A stretch of DNA of 64,000 bases from the NCBI RefSeq assembly GCF_000143415.4, contig NW_003314338.1:665333-729332 (forward strand). The letters run 5' to 3'. Position 1 is the first letter of the stretch, and each line of letters begins with the position of its first letter. Of the stretch, positions 39,839-58,933 are shown piece by piece. The notes under the pieces were generated by a model, which made no database searches, was not told where the DNA came from, and worked only from the letters and a program-made list of their open reading frames with translations. The DNA is from Selaginella moellendorffii. Taxonomy: Eukaryota; Streptophyta; Lycopodiopsida; Selaginellales; Selaginellaceae. A program made the translations under genes and the position numbers.

Positions 39839-40346
39839 AATGTTAATTTCTATAGATTACTATTAAATTTAAAGTAATTGGATAGTTTCCTTTTATTAAC
39901 CAGTCACACCCAGAGATGCCCGCCTCTGCCCCTTGTGCAAGATAGGAACAAAGACCCTGTTGCATGTCATATATGCGACTACAGCTCTTCTTCTCCACAC
40001 TGGACTTCCATGCCCATGACCTCCCACAATTCATGGGGAACATGACCATGGCAGCAATGACCAATCTTTTTCTACATGCCATGGAAGACTGGAGGACACT
40101 GCTCATTGAAGTAACATGTCCCCACTTTCGAAATAGAAACACCTAACTTTTAACATTTGGAGCCACAATATTTTATTCCTTCATAGTTTGTGCTCTTTTT
40201 TATTACATTTTCTACACTCTTTTTGTCCTCCTTGCTCTTGTCATCTTATCCTCCTCCCTTGAAATTGATGCTGGTGTTGATGTTATTGCCATTGTTGTTC
40301 TGCATGCCTTGGTGAAAATCATCACCACTAACAGGAATCAACAACA
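39839..40346. other. Intergenic with possible LINE remnant
   Basis: At 39903-39990 (+) the frame reads DARLCPLCKIGTKTLLHV, resembling the zinc-binding tail of plant LINE reverse transcriptases, and shifts frame into HDLPQFMGNMTMAA. Weak; no other LINE domain is present. Confidence 0.3.
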
Positions 40347-40560
40347 ATGATTCCCCAATGCAAGATCTTAGAGAGCTTGCCACTGATGAGTAGAGCTCTG
40401 GCACACTACACTTGCATGGTGGACTTGCTAGGAAGATCGAACCAACTGGAGGATGCGATGGGATTGATTGTGTCGATGCTGTGGCAGCCGGATCTGGTGA
40501 CTTGGATGACACTGCTGGGCTCGTGCAAGAAGTGGAGCAACTTGGACAGATCTAAACGCC
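40347..40560 (+). pseudogene. PPR gene relic (C-terminal motif)
   Basis: HYTCMVDLLGRSNQLEDAM and WQPDLVTWMTLLGSCKKWSN are the penultimate PPR region of PLS proteins. No further motifs on either side and no start codon context. Decayed fragment. Confidence 0.75.
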
Positions 40561-40664
40561 CTCAAGTTGTCATTCTTAGGAGATGCTATCTTATTTCTTT
40601 TTCCTGCCCTTTGTATGCTTGGAGTCTAGCTCCCCTTGGAGAGATGAACACAAAGTTGGCCTGA

Positions 40665-40876
40665 CGTCGGTGGGACATGTGTACAGTTGACAAAGTGGTG
40701 TTGTTTATTGGCCATTTACTCAGAAGCACAGTTGAGTACTCTAGACTTCAAATTCTTGTGCTCATATGTGAAGCTTGTTGTGACCCAGTATGAGAGATCG
40801 AAGGCTCAACATACTTCCAAGGATTGCTCCAGATAGGAGCTGGTGAAGATCGATAGCGGTGATGGCCAACAATCGA
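40665..40876. other. Intergenic, nothing recognised
   Basis: No feature supported. Confidence 0.4.
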
Positions 40877-40958
40877 AGGATGCTTGTTTCCTGTGGAGAT
40901 CATGGCTCCCATCCAATGCCATGGCAAGCGGCTTAGCCTTTAGCTCTAGGCTTTCCAT
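40877..40958 (-). pseudogene. Lone relic of ABCC exon 1
   Basis: The minus strand begins ATGGAAAGCCTAGAGCTAAA and continues GGAGCCATGATCTCCACAGG and AACAAGC, matching exon 1 of the three ABCC genes with a 9-bp deletion and several substitutions. No other ABCC exon lies next to it. It is a fourth, mostly deleted copy between the gypsy element and the ADP-ribosyltransferase gene. Confidence 0.8.
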
Positions 40959-41144
40959 AACTTCACATTAAAATCCTCTAGTTTAAAAGTTCTAAATGCA
41001 GTTACACGAGTTTATTGTTCAGGATCATTAAGAAAAAGTGTAGTTTATTTTTTATTAACTTTTCTTTTATAAATTTTAAACAAACCAAACATTATTACAT
41101 GGAACATGTGGCAGGATACTTACAGTAAATTATTTTAACACATT

Positions 41145-41804
41145 TTACTCTTTATAAGCTTTGTTCGTCTCATTCTTGGTCTTGTAGGGAGACTCCTTAT
41201 CGGCCGGGTAAATGGCATCAACATTTGCCCGTTTCAGGTTCGCATCAAAGTCACTGAACCTCCAGAAGTATCCATCAACCAGCTGAGCCTCCTTTATGTT
41301 CTTGGCAGGAATTGCCCCCTTCACAGCCCACTCCTGCTGCCAGCTATACGTGTTAATCTCCTTCTGGAGCTTCTTCTCCTCCAGATAGTCCGGAACATAC
41401 ACCATCTCCAGCCCAGCCGTGTTGATCGTGTACAGCCACCCAGTGCGCCTGTAGTACTTGATCTCGGGATGCGTCTTGTCTACAAAAGAATCCTCTGGGA
41501 TCACCTGCTTCATAAACACTCCGGCCACTCTCCGAGTCTGAGTGGTGGCGATATAAGCCGTGTCGCTGAGATTCGGGCCGCCACGGACGTGAGCAAGGAC
41601 ATCTGTGTTCTTACCGGCGGCCTTGATCCCGTTCTTGAACACATCATCCACAGGCGCCCTGGTGTCCCCTCTGTATATGAACTTCGGAGGCTGACGAGCC
41701 TTGCGCGGGGGCTCTGGCGTTCCGCGTCCGCCTGATGATTTCGGTGGTGCAGGAGCCGGCGCAGCGGGCTTGGAAGGTGCTGGGGCAGAGCCCTTCGACG
41801 CCAT
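41145..41804 (-). CDS. Toxin-type mono-ADP-ribosyltransferase (pertussis S1 / scabin / pierisin-like fold)
   Basis: Intronless 219-aa protein. Residues 1-40 form a Pro/Ala-rich disordered tail with no signal peptide, so it should act inside the cell. The catalytic domain starts at KFIYRGDTRAP with the NAD-binding Arg at residue 45. It continues through a G-x-N-x-D-V-L-x-H segment, the second-strand motif YIATTQTRR (ATT at 86-88, in place of Ser-Thr-Ser), and the catalytic box WQQEWA with Gln156, Gln157 and Glu158. R / S-T-S / Q-x-E is the pattern of enzymes that transfer ADP-ribose from NAD to protein Arg or, with Q-x-E in pierisin and scabin, to DNA guanine (family knowledge; the target here is unknown). 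A TATAAAA lies at 41870-41876, about 65 bp upstream. It is a plausible horizontal acquisition embedded in plant DNA. The ATG at 41804 is the first in frame. Confidence 0.8.
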   Translation of the reverse strand: MASKGSAPAPSKPAAPAPAPPKSSGGRGTPEPPRKARQPPKFIYRGDTRAPVDDVFKNGIKAAGKNTDVLAHVRGGPNLSDTAYIATTQTRRVAGVFMKQVIPEDSFVDKTHPEIKYYRRTGWLYTINTAGLEMVYVPDYLEEKKLQKEINTYSWQQEWAVKGAIPAKNIKEAQLVDGYFWRFSDFDANLKRANVDAIYPADKESPYKTKNETNKAYKE

Positions 41805-41869
41805 TTCGATTCAGGAAAACAAACTATCAGAAGAAAGCAGAGATGGATGGGATTGCCTTGGCACCGGAG

Positions 41870-41876
41870 TTTTATA
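41870..41876 (-). promoter_or_regulatory. TATA box of ADP-ribosyltransferase gene
   Basis: TATAAAA on the minus strand, 66 bp upstream of the start codon, at eukaryotic spacing. Supports expression from its own plant-type promoter. Confidence 0.5.
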
Positions 41877-43025
41877 CTGGTGGGACTGCCTTCAGAGTCA
41901 ATCAGCACAGAGCCATCGCTGTTACGTCATCTTTCCAGTGTGCGAGAGACGCGTTCGCCTTGGGATGCCGTGTTCTATTTAGCTTCCATCTCTGACTTCA
42001 AAAATCGGTAGTGTCTCTTGTACACCTGAGCCCAGAAAACTGTATTATAATGCAGAGGTCGTACCTTTGGATGAGGACGGCCAATATGTTAGTCTTTGTC
42101 CAAGACTGGCTTGACCGAAGCTCGCTTGTTTCAGTGCTCAGCTTCCTCAAATCATTCCCTTTAATGGATCGAGTTAGTATCTGATTAAATGAGTGTTGCC
42201 AGCTTCGAAGGACATTTCAATCCAGAGATGAATGTAGTGCCCTGTTCTCGACTTCGTCAGGCCGGTTTCAGTATTAGATTGAACAATATATATCAGTTAG
42301 CGAGTCAAGCACGGCACCACCAGGATGGTCGCCTGTGACACACGTAGTACGAGGCAGAAGCTTCTACAAGAAAAAAAAAAAAAAGTCTTACAAAATTTTA
42401 CTGCAGCGATCCCGCAAACCTCGGCTAGTAGAGCATTCTAAAATCCACCGCAAAAAAAATCTGAAGAACCTTGTGAGTCATTTGAGACTTGTTTGTCCCA
42501 TACCTGAACCAGTTAGCTCTTTCTTCCAATTCTCCGAAGTACCATCTTCACGCAATTTAACAGCTTTGATTGCAGCTGCGGAGCGAAGATACCGTGAACC
42601 ATAAGCCTTCAAAGCCGCAAATCGCTTTGTCTCAATGCCACCTATAGCTCACGGCCGGAATGCTTCTTAGTTTTGGGTGGAAAATCCCCAAAAAAGAAGG
42701 CTGGCTCGATCATGCTTGTTACACAATCCAAAGCCCAGCCCCAAAACGTTTTCCGTGTTACAGTTCCAACAGAGATTCGTTTTTTCTTATTCCTTTGCGC
42801 GTGATCCAAGTTTGTACAAATGTAGTCAAATCGATTTCCTGTGATTCGGATAATTAGCTTCCTTGCAGCTTGATCATATCTACACTGGTTCTCTTACTTT
42901 GATAAAGAGTCTCGGACTCTCGAGAAAAACTTTTCGCTCTCAGACTATATACTCAAAGTAATCCTCGCTAAATCTCTCCATCTCTCTCTCATCCAAAGCG
43001 AGAGAGAAAGAAGCTCTTGGATCGA
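41877..43025. other. Intergenic, nothing recognised
   Basis: Upstream region of the ADP-ribosyltransferase and 3' flank of the helicase. It contains an A-run of about 15 near 42371. Open frames here show no domain features. Confidence 0.5.
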
Positions 43026-45768
43026 TCAGCACTGCATGAGCAGCCTCACCTCCTGGATGCACTGCTTCCGCCTCTCCTCGGACGCCTCCTTCCCCAACGC
43101 GATCTGCGCGTACGCCCGCTTCTTCTCCTGCATTTGCAGCAGCCTCTCCTCGATGCTGTCCGTCGCAACCAGCCGGAACACATGAACGTCCCTCGTCTGT
43201 CCCAGCCTGTGCACCCGATCCATTGCCTGTTCTTCCGCCGCCGGGTTCCACCACGGATCCAGCATGACGACGTTGGACGCGCTCACCAGGTTGAGCCCAA
43301 CACCCGCGGCTTTCAAGCTGAGCAGGAACACCGTCGGCGAATCCTTGCTCGTCGACTTGAACGCCTCCATGGCCTCGTCTCTCTTCTTGGCGCTCATGCC
43401 GCCCTGGAGCTTGACGAACTTGTAGCCGGCCTGTGTGAGCGGAGCTTCCGCCAGCTTGAGCATGGACGAGAACTGCGAGAAGACCACCGTCTTGATGCTC
43501 GGGTCTTTGGCTCGCGTCTTGTCCAGGATGGATAGCAGTGCTGTGATCTTCGCGCTGCTACCACCACCACCGCCATCGCCATCGTTGCCAGCTTCTTCTT
43601 GCTCCTCGCCAACGTTGGACGTGTAGATGTCCGAGATGGTTAAGTCACCCCGGCACATCGGGCACTGGCGTTTGTCTCGCTCGAGAGTCTTCTCGATACA
43701 TCTCCGGCAGAAGACGTGAGCGCAGCGAGTGATGATCGCGGTGACCGGCGGCGAGAGGCAGATCGGGCAGTCGAAGTCGTCGCCGATCATCGCCAGCATC
43801 TTCTGGAGGAGCTCCGGACTAGCGATTTGTCCTGCGCAGCTCAAGAACACAAAAGACTAGTGAGACGAGAAGAGGCAAGCAAGAAAAGAACTTTACCTTG
43901 ATTCTCAGCTCCTAGTGCCGCTAGAACATCCATGGATCCCGGACACATGCTGGAATGGTCGCACAGCTGCCGGAGCCGCAAGATGATCTGGAGAACGATT
44001 GCGTAGTTCTTAGTCATGGTGCCGTTTGCGATGTACTTGAGGATGATATCCTTGCCGTCTCGCTCCATCTTGTCGTAGATCGCGCGGTCATTGGGAGTGA
44101 GATCCACTGGAAACACCGTGACAATCTTTGGAGGCAAGTCCACCAGCTTTTTCCCGTTCACTCTCGCCTCTTTGGTTCGTCGCAGCGAGATGGCGGACAT
44201 CAATCCCTGCAAAGTTCCACGAGTTAAAACCAGAGAAAAAGACCAACTTGCGAGAAGCTTACCTGTAACCGGGCAAAACCAGCCGGCTGGCCACTCGTGA
44301 GCGGTCTCTGAATGGTTCTATTCCAGAAGGTCCGCTCGCTGAGAGGCTCGAAGTGGAGGAACTGCATGAGACTGAAGAGATCCTTGGCGTTGTTCTGTAT
44401 TGGAGTGCCAGTCACGGCCCATCGCCGATCGGCATTCAGTGAGATCGCACACTTGGTCTGCTGCGCCTTTGGATTCTTCACGAGGTGTGCTTCGTCCAAA
44501 ACGAGCCTCAGCCACTGGACTTTCCGCAGCGCCGAGTTCCTGTCGTTCCACTCGCTGGCCAGCATGTTATAAGTCGTGAAAACCAGATCGTGGCTCGCGA
44601 GCTTCTTCGCGTTTTTTATCCGGTCGGGGCCGTGGAAGACGCACACGTTGAGACTCCCGGCTCGAGTGTGATCTTCCAACTGCCCGATCCAGTTGCTCAG
44701 CACGGAGAGTGGACACACCACCAAAGTCGCGAGAGGCCCGCCAGCTTTCGGGACGCACGGTGGAGGAGGATGATCGTCACTGCCGGAGTCACTGGCTTTC
44801 TTATCCCTGCCTTTGCTTCTCTCGGTGGTCTTGCTCTTCTTCGCAGCCGGTTGTTCTTCCAGCTCTTCGAGCTCCTCGGCGATGTCTACCACCGGCGGGA
44901 GCACAGCTCCAGGCCTGTTGGTGGCGACGAGAGCGAGCACCGCGAGCGTCTTCCCGAGTCCCATATCATCGGCTAGAATCCCTCCTCGCAGCGGCTCCGG
45001 ACGCTTGTCGCACGTAAAGTTCGTCAGCGTGTTCATGTACATGGTCGTCGCGTTGCTTCCTTTCGGCGGCTGGATCTCCCAGAAAGGTGGCAGCGCCGAG
45101 CTGTTCTCCCGCTGGATCATCCAAGCCAGCGCCTCCTTCTGGTGCTGCATTAGCTCCGACTTCACGATGCTCGAGTCGGGCTCCATCGCCTGCCGCTTCT
45201 TGCAGTCGAGCGCGAGATCTTCGAAGATATCATCAATGCTGGGCTTCTTTGGAGCGGAGGAAGCAGCGCCAGCGAGAACCTTTCGCTTGCTCGTCTTGCT
45301 CGAGGCTCTTCCACCGCCGCCACCTTCATGAGCTCCCTCCTCGAGGAGGCCTCCACTCAAACGCTCGCCAAAGTAGTCGAGGTGATCGACCACGGCGGCG
45401 GCCAAGGCGGGCTTGCTAAAGACGTGGACCTGGCACGGCATCCTGTACGCGTTCTTGCTGCCGCTGGGAACGATGCCCTCGAGAAAGGCGAGGTTTTGAT
45501 CCACCAGCGGAGCCAAATGCATTGCCTTGTTCTTCTCGACATGGCCGACCTGGTCGCCCCGGATGTTGAGCACCCGGATGGCGTTGGAGTCGTATGGATT
45601 GGTGGGCTCTCGGACAAGCTGGACCATCTCGCCGTTGGTCACCGTGCCGTGGTAGTACCGCAGACCCACAACGTTAACCGTGAGACAACCCACCAGGATC
45701 GCTTCCGCCTCCTCCTCCTCCTCGCCGGAGTCGTCCTCCACTTCCACCACTTCCTGTGAAGCGCTCAT
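43026..45768 (-). CDS. HLTF/RAD5-type SNF2 helicase with HIRAN and RING domains
   Basis: DNA-damage-tolerance ATPase and E3 ubiquitin ligase family that acts at stalled forks. Three exons (45768-44263, 44206-43897, 43831-43026) give 873 aa in frame. Order: acidic N-tail; HIRAN domain (about residues 25-130; LVGCLTVNVVGLRYYHG, VGHVEKNKAMHLAPL), which binds 3' DNA ends in HLTF; SNF2 domain with LMQHQKEALAWMI, motif I ADDMGLGKT, motif II DEAH, motif III TGTPIQNN; a C3HC4 RING (CPICLSPPVTAIITRCAHVF ... CPMC) at about 43770-43650; helicase-C with VVFSQFSSML, AAGVGLNLV and MDRVHRLGQT. Plant HLTF-like relative of At5g05130. Its 5' end is the source of the fragments at 11676 and 52079, and it shares a divergent promoter with ABCC copy 2. 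Confidence 0.93.
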
Positions 45769-46119
45769 CCTGTTCTTAAGAAAGAACTAGGGCACATGAA
45801 TAATAATAATAATAATAATAATAAGAAAAGATTTAGTGCAGATCATGTTTGGCCCTCACAATGTTAAATTAAACATTCTTATAAAATTATTATTATTTAG
45901 ATTTTAAAAATGCAAGTAACTTTCTAATCTAATTATAATTGAAAAATAAGTCGTCCATTGAGCTTTGAGATGCTCCAATTTAAAAAACTTCCACTTGCGA
46001 TAACAGAATATTCTGGCAATCCTAGAAATTATTATAATAATAAATGGCATTTTCAACGATAGTTTGGTTTGTAACAAACTGGTTTATATACCTGTCTTGG
46101 AACTCTCCTCTTTTACCAA
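45769..46119. promoter_or_regulatory. Divergent helicase / ABCC copy 2 promoter
   Basis: About 350 bp between divergent start codons. The same AT-rich sequence (GCAAGTAACTTTCTAATCTA, TAACAGAATATTCTGGCAAT) recurs upstream of ABCC copies 1 and 3, showing the promoter was duplicated with the ABCC gene. Confidence 0.6.
45799..45824. repeat. (TAA)n microsatellite
   Basis: AATAATAAT run just upstream of the helicase start. A longer version is at 52226-52255 in the duplicated copy, and copy 1 retains only AATATTAATAA near 11650. Confidence 0.9.
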
Positions 46120-50797
<4,678 letters not shown>

Positions 50798-50979
50798 GAT
50801 CTATTTCTTTTAAAATGTCTTATCCAGAAGAGTATAATAAAAGATCACTGTAAAAACTACTATTCAAGCTGGTAGTTTAGTAGATGATACTTTCTTATTC
50901 AAGTTCACGGTTTTTTCTAAATTATGCAAGAATACTAACATACCACGAAATTTAATTTAACAAGAGAGTGCTCAACCTT

Positions 50980-51480
50980 GACTACATTTTTACCACTTTG
51001 CGCCACCTCCTGCGCTACTGAGTGATCGCTCCACGCCCATATTGACACCAATGCGCAGCTCATCGGACTGGTCTTCTCGCCATTTCCGGCTCTGATGGAA
51101 GTGCTGGCAAAACAGCCGAGCTCAATCTTTTCATCCTGGAAGTTCCTTTATGTTCTTCATCGTTTTTTCCTTTTCTTATTTCTAAACTACTCCAGTTTCA
51201 TGACTGAGGTGAAGATCAAGAGCATTTGCGTCTTCGGAGGCACTGATGGCAGTCCATCCAAAGAAGTGTTTTCAGTCTTTTTCTCTCTGCTGGGTTTTGC
51301 TTAGTGCTGGCTTTGCAGGTTTATAAACCGCCAGCTCTTCTGGAAGATGGCATCAAGCTGTTTGTGTACGCAGGCAAATACGATCTCATTTGCAATTGGC
51401 TGGTAAGTTCGTGGATAAGTTTGTTTTTAAATGCAGGAAACTATGGATTGATCTGACCAGCAATCTTACGTGGAGGCGAA
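50980..51480 (+). pseudogene. PITH and serine carboxypeptidase fragments (block copy 2)
   Basis: PITH part (50980-51260): an intron-derived stretch plus TEVKIKSICVFGGTDGSPSK, homologous to exon 4 of the intact gene at 58934. The carboxypeptidase part (51319-51404) codes ALLEDGIKLFVYAGKYDLIC followed by NWL and a donor: the catalytic-Asp region of an S10 serine carboxypeptidase. The next exon-like segment (51438-51480) is out of frame. The 5' parts of both genes are missing. Confidence 0.7.
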
Positions 51481-51539
51481 CGTTTAGAAGTTCTCTAGAA
51501 TTCTTTGTCGTGGAAGTTTATGTATAAGAACTATAATTA

Positions 51540-51955
51540 CATTTGGGTTTTGTGTCGTAGCCCGCTCTCGGATCATCAGGAGACTTCAAGGTTTCAACTT
51601 CACGGTTTGTTTCTTAATTTAAGTGCTCGAATCTCAAGCACCGCAAGCACAAAAGCGTGATAGACGTGGAGTTTGATTCAATGGACATAGCTTTGCGCTA
51701 CTGTGGAGTCGAGCTCGCCGTCCAGCAGTTTTGATTCCCCAGCTTTGTGCTTAGCGCACTGTTTTGGTGACAAGGAGGATCGTGGTGAACGAGACGAGCC
51801 TAAGTTGGAGCTGCTTAAAGCGGATATTGAATCGGGCAAAGTTCCACTCTTGGCGGCAATCCAAGTGGTTTGGAGGAGACATGTTATAAGCTGTGAAACC
51901 AATGCGCAAGATATTGTGTTTGATGGCCAACCTTTAGTTATGCATGATAAATATT
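51540..51955 (+). pseudogene. LEA_2-like gene fragment (block copy 2)
   Basis: Coding-like words VEFDSMDIALRYCGVELAV, NETSLSWDKLELLKADIESG and KVPLLAAIQV in shifting frames with an in-frame TGA. Tentatively LEA_2/NDR1-like; parallel fragments lie at 57290, 58380 and 11861(-). No intact copy is present in the window. Confidence 0.5.
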
Positions 51956-52016
51956 GAGCTAAACATAGTTAATATCCTTATACTAGAATATTACCTAGAA
52001 TATTTACTATGCGGAC

Positions 52017-52200
52017 AGACACGTGGACCTGTCGCGTACATTTTCTAGGGCTTCCGCTAGCAATGGCGTCGTGCACACCGTTGGTCACCGTGCCGTGGTA
52101 GTACCGTTGGTGGTGAGACAACCCACCAGGATCGCTTCCGCCTCCTCCTCCTCCTCCTCCTCGCCGGAGTCGTCCTCCACTTCCGAAGCGCTCATCCTGT
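52017..52200. other. Chimeric junction: PITH 5' end joined to helicase 5' end (antisense)
   Basis: 52017-52078 matches the PITH gene leader and start (CACGTGGACCTGTCGCG, then ATGGCGTCGTGCACACC as at 58934). At 52079 it switches to the reverse complement of the helicase HIRAN start (GTTGGTCACCGTGCCGTGGT, ending at the start codon complement near 52194). This junction separates tandem block copies 2 and 3 and marks a duplication breakpoint. Confidence 0.85.
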
Positions 52201-52223
52201 TCTTTAGAAAGAACTAGGGCACA

Positions 52224-52225
<2 letters not shown>

Positions 52226-52255
<30 letters not shown>
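52226..52255. repeat. (TAA)n microsatellite, block copy 3
   Basis: AATAATAAT run homologous to that at 45799-45824 and lengthened. Confidence 0.9.
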
Positions 52256-52256
<1 letters not shown>

Positions 52257-52477
52257 CAAAAGATTTAATGCAGATACTGTTAAATTAAACATTCTTATAA
52301 AATAATTATTATTTAGATTTTAAAAATGCAAGTAACTTTTTAATCTAATTATAATTAAAAATAAGGCCTGTTCATCGTCCATTGATTAAAAAACTTACGA
52401 TAACAGAATATTCTGGCAATCCTAGAAATTATTATAACATTTTCAACGATAGTTTGGTTTGTAACAAGTTTATGCAA

Positions 52478-57147
<4,670 letters not shown>

Positions 57148-57289
57148 TATGAGATCTATTTCTTTTAAAATGTCTTATCCAGAAGAGTATAATAAAAGAT
57201 CACTGTAAAAACTATATTTACATTTATTGAGTTTGATGGGAGCTCCACGTGTGAAACCTTGATGTCCTTGAAGTCGCATTCGTGATAAT

Positions 57290-57660
57290 TGATGACTCCG
57301 CGGTTTGTTTCCAATCTAGAGCTTCAGTTTAACTGCTCAAACCTCAAGCTCAACCTCATCGAAAGCACGAACACATGCTGGACGTGAGGTTTGATGCAAT
57401 GGACGTAATTTTGAAGTACCGTGGAGCCGAGCTCGCAGTCCAGCCATTTTCATTCCCCACCTTTGTGCTTGCGGAGACTGTTTTGGTGAAACGGGGGATC
57501 ATGGTGAACGAGACGAGCCTTTCCCTGGATAAGTTGAAGCTGTTTAAAGCGGATGTTGAATCGGGCAAAGTCCCACTCTCGGCAGCAATCCTGTCAGTGC
57601 CCAGTGGATTGAAGACAGTTCATCCAGTAGCTCGGATTACTTGCAGGCTGATCTTACCTG
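57290..57660 (+). pseudogene. LEA_2-like gene fragment (block copy 3, first)
   Basis: Longest open piece of this family: VRFDAMDVILKYRGAELAVQ, FSFPTFVLAETVLVKRGIMV and NETSLSLDKLKLFKADVESG, then KVPLSAAI. The layout fits an LEA_2 beta-sandwich. No start codon and a frame change near 57590. More diverged from the 51540 and 58380 copies than those are from each other. Confidence 0.5.
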
Positions 57661-57779
57661 TGACTTGGGCATGATTCTTCCACAGATGGGTGAAACCAAT
57701 GCGCAAGATATTGTGTTTGATGGTGCCCTGTACTGTCCCTATTATGATACTAAACTATGCAAGAATATACTAACATACC

Positions 57780-58310
57780 ACGAAATTTAATTTAACACTT
57801 GACTACATTTTTACCCTGCGCCACCGAGTGGTCGCTCCACGCCCATATTGACACCAATGCGCAGCTCATCGGACTGGCATTCTCGCCTCGCGGTTGAGAT
57901 TTCGGGCTCTGATGTAAGTGCTGGCAAAGGAGCCGAGCTCAATCTTTTCATCCTGTAAGTTCCTTTGTGTTCTTTGTCGTTTTTCCTTTTTTTTTTTTTA
58001 ATTTCTAAACTACTCCAGCTTCACGACTGACTTGAAGATCAAGAGCATTTGCGTCTTCGGGGGCACTGATGGCAGTCCATCCAAAATGAAAGCGTAAGTG
58101 TTTTCAGTCTTTTTCTCTCTGCTGGGTTTTGCTTAGTGCTGGCTTTCATTTGCAATTGGCTGGTAAGGTCGTGGATAAGTTTGTTTTTAAATGCAGGAAA
58201 CTCTGGATTGATCCGACCAGCAATCTTACGTGGAGGCGAATGTTAGCGTAGATGGCCAGACGGCAGGCTTGGTCTCTGGCTATGGTCCCTTGACCTTCCT
58301 CCAGGTGTGC
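57780..58310 (+). pseudogene. PITH and serine carboxypeptidase fragments (block copy 3)
   Basis: PITH fragment: HIDTNAQLIGL-like start, then TDLKIKSICVFGGTDGSPSK (about 58030-58090). In the carboxypeptidase fragment the YAGKYDLI part is deleted, leaving CNWL with its donor. The next exon is preserved better than in copy 2: VSVDGQTAGLVSGYGPLTFL (58241-58300), the strand leading to the catalytic His of S10 peptidases. Both genes are incomplete. Confidence 0.7.
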
Positions 58311-58379
58311 TTCTACCGTTTAGTAGAATTCTTTGTCGTGGAAGTTTATGTGTAAGAACTATAATTACATTCAGAAATG

Positions 58380-58745
58380 TGTCGTAGCCCTTTTCCCATT
58401 GTGTATGCTGGTCGGATCATCAGGAACGATGGTGCGACTTCAAGGTTTCAACTTCACGGTTTGTTTCTCCAGTTTAAGTGCTCGAATCTCAAGCACCGCA
58501 AGCACACGCGTACGTGGAGTTTGATTCAATGGACGCTATCCAGCAGTTTTGATTCCCCAGCTTTGTGCTTGCGAAGGAGCGCACTGTTTTGGCGACAAGG
58601 AGGATCGTGGTGAACGAGACGAGCCTTCCTGCGGATAAGTTGGAGCTGCTTAAAGCGGATGTTGAATCGGGCAAAGTTCCACTCTCGGCGGCAATCCAAG
58701 TGGGTTGGAGGAGAAATGTCATAAGCTGTGACTTGGGCATGACTT
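58380..58745 (+). pseudogene. LEA_2-like gene fragment (block copy 3, second)
   Basis: Closely resembles 51540-51955 (LQGFNFTVCFSS, FKCSNLKHRKH, FDSMD, NETSLPADKLELLKADVESG, KVPLSAAIQVGWRRNVISCD). Interrupted by a deletion near 58535 and a stop. Confidence 0.5.
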
Positions 58746-58933
58746 TCTAGATTATCCTCTGAATATTCTATTTAGGGCAGGGTCATGGAAACCTTACCAT
58801 GATAAATATTGAGCTAAACATAGTTAATATCCATACACTATACTAGAATATTACCTATAATATTTAACGGACACGTGGACCTGTCGCGAATGCAGGATAA
58901 CCTTGGCTACATTTTCTAGGGCTTTTGCTAGCG

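Noticed and set aside
42335-42604. 89-codon frame with a Lys run
   Set aside because: The Lys run is a poly-A tract; no domain and no start context.
43017-45759. Plus-strand open frames across the helicase gene
   Set aside because: Antisense shadows of the three verified helicase exons.
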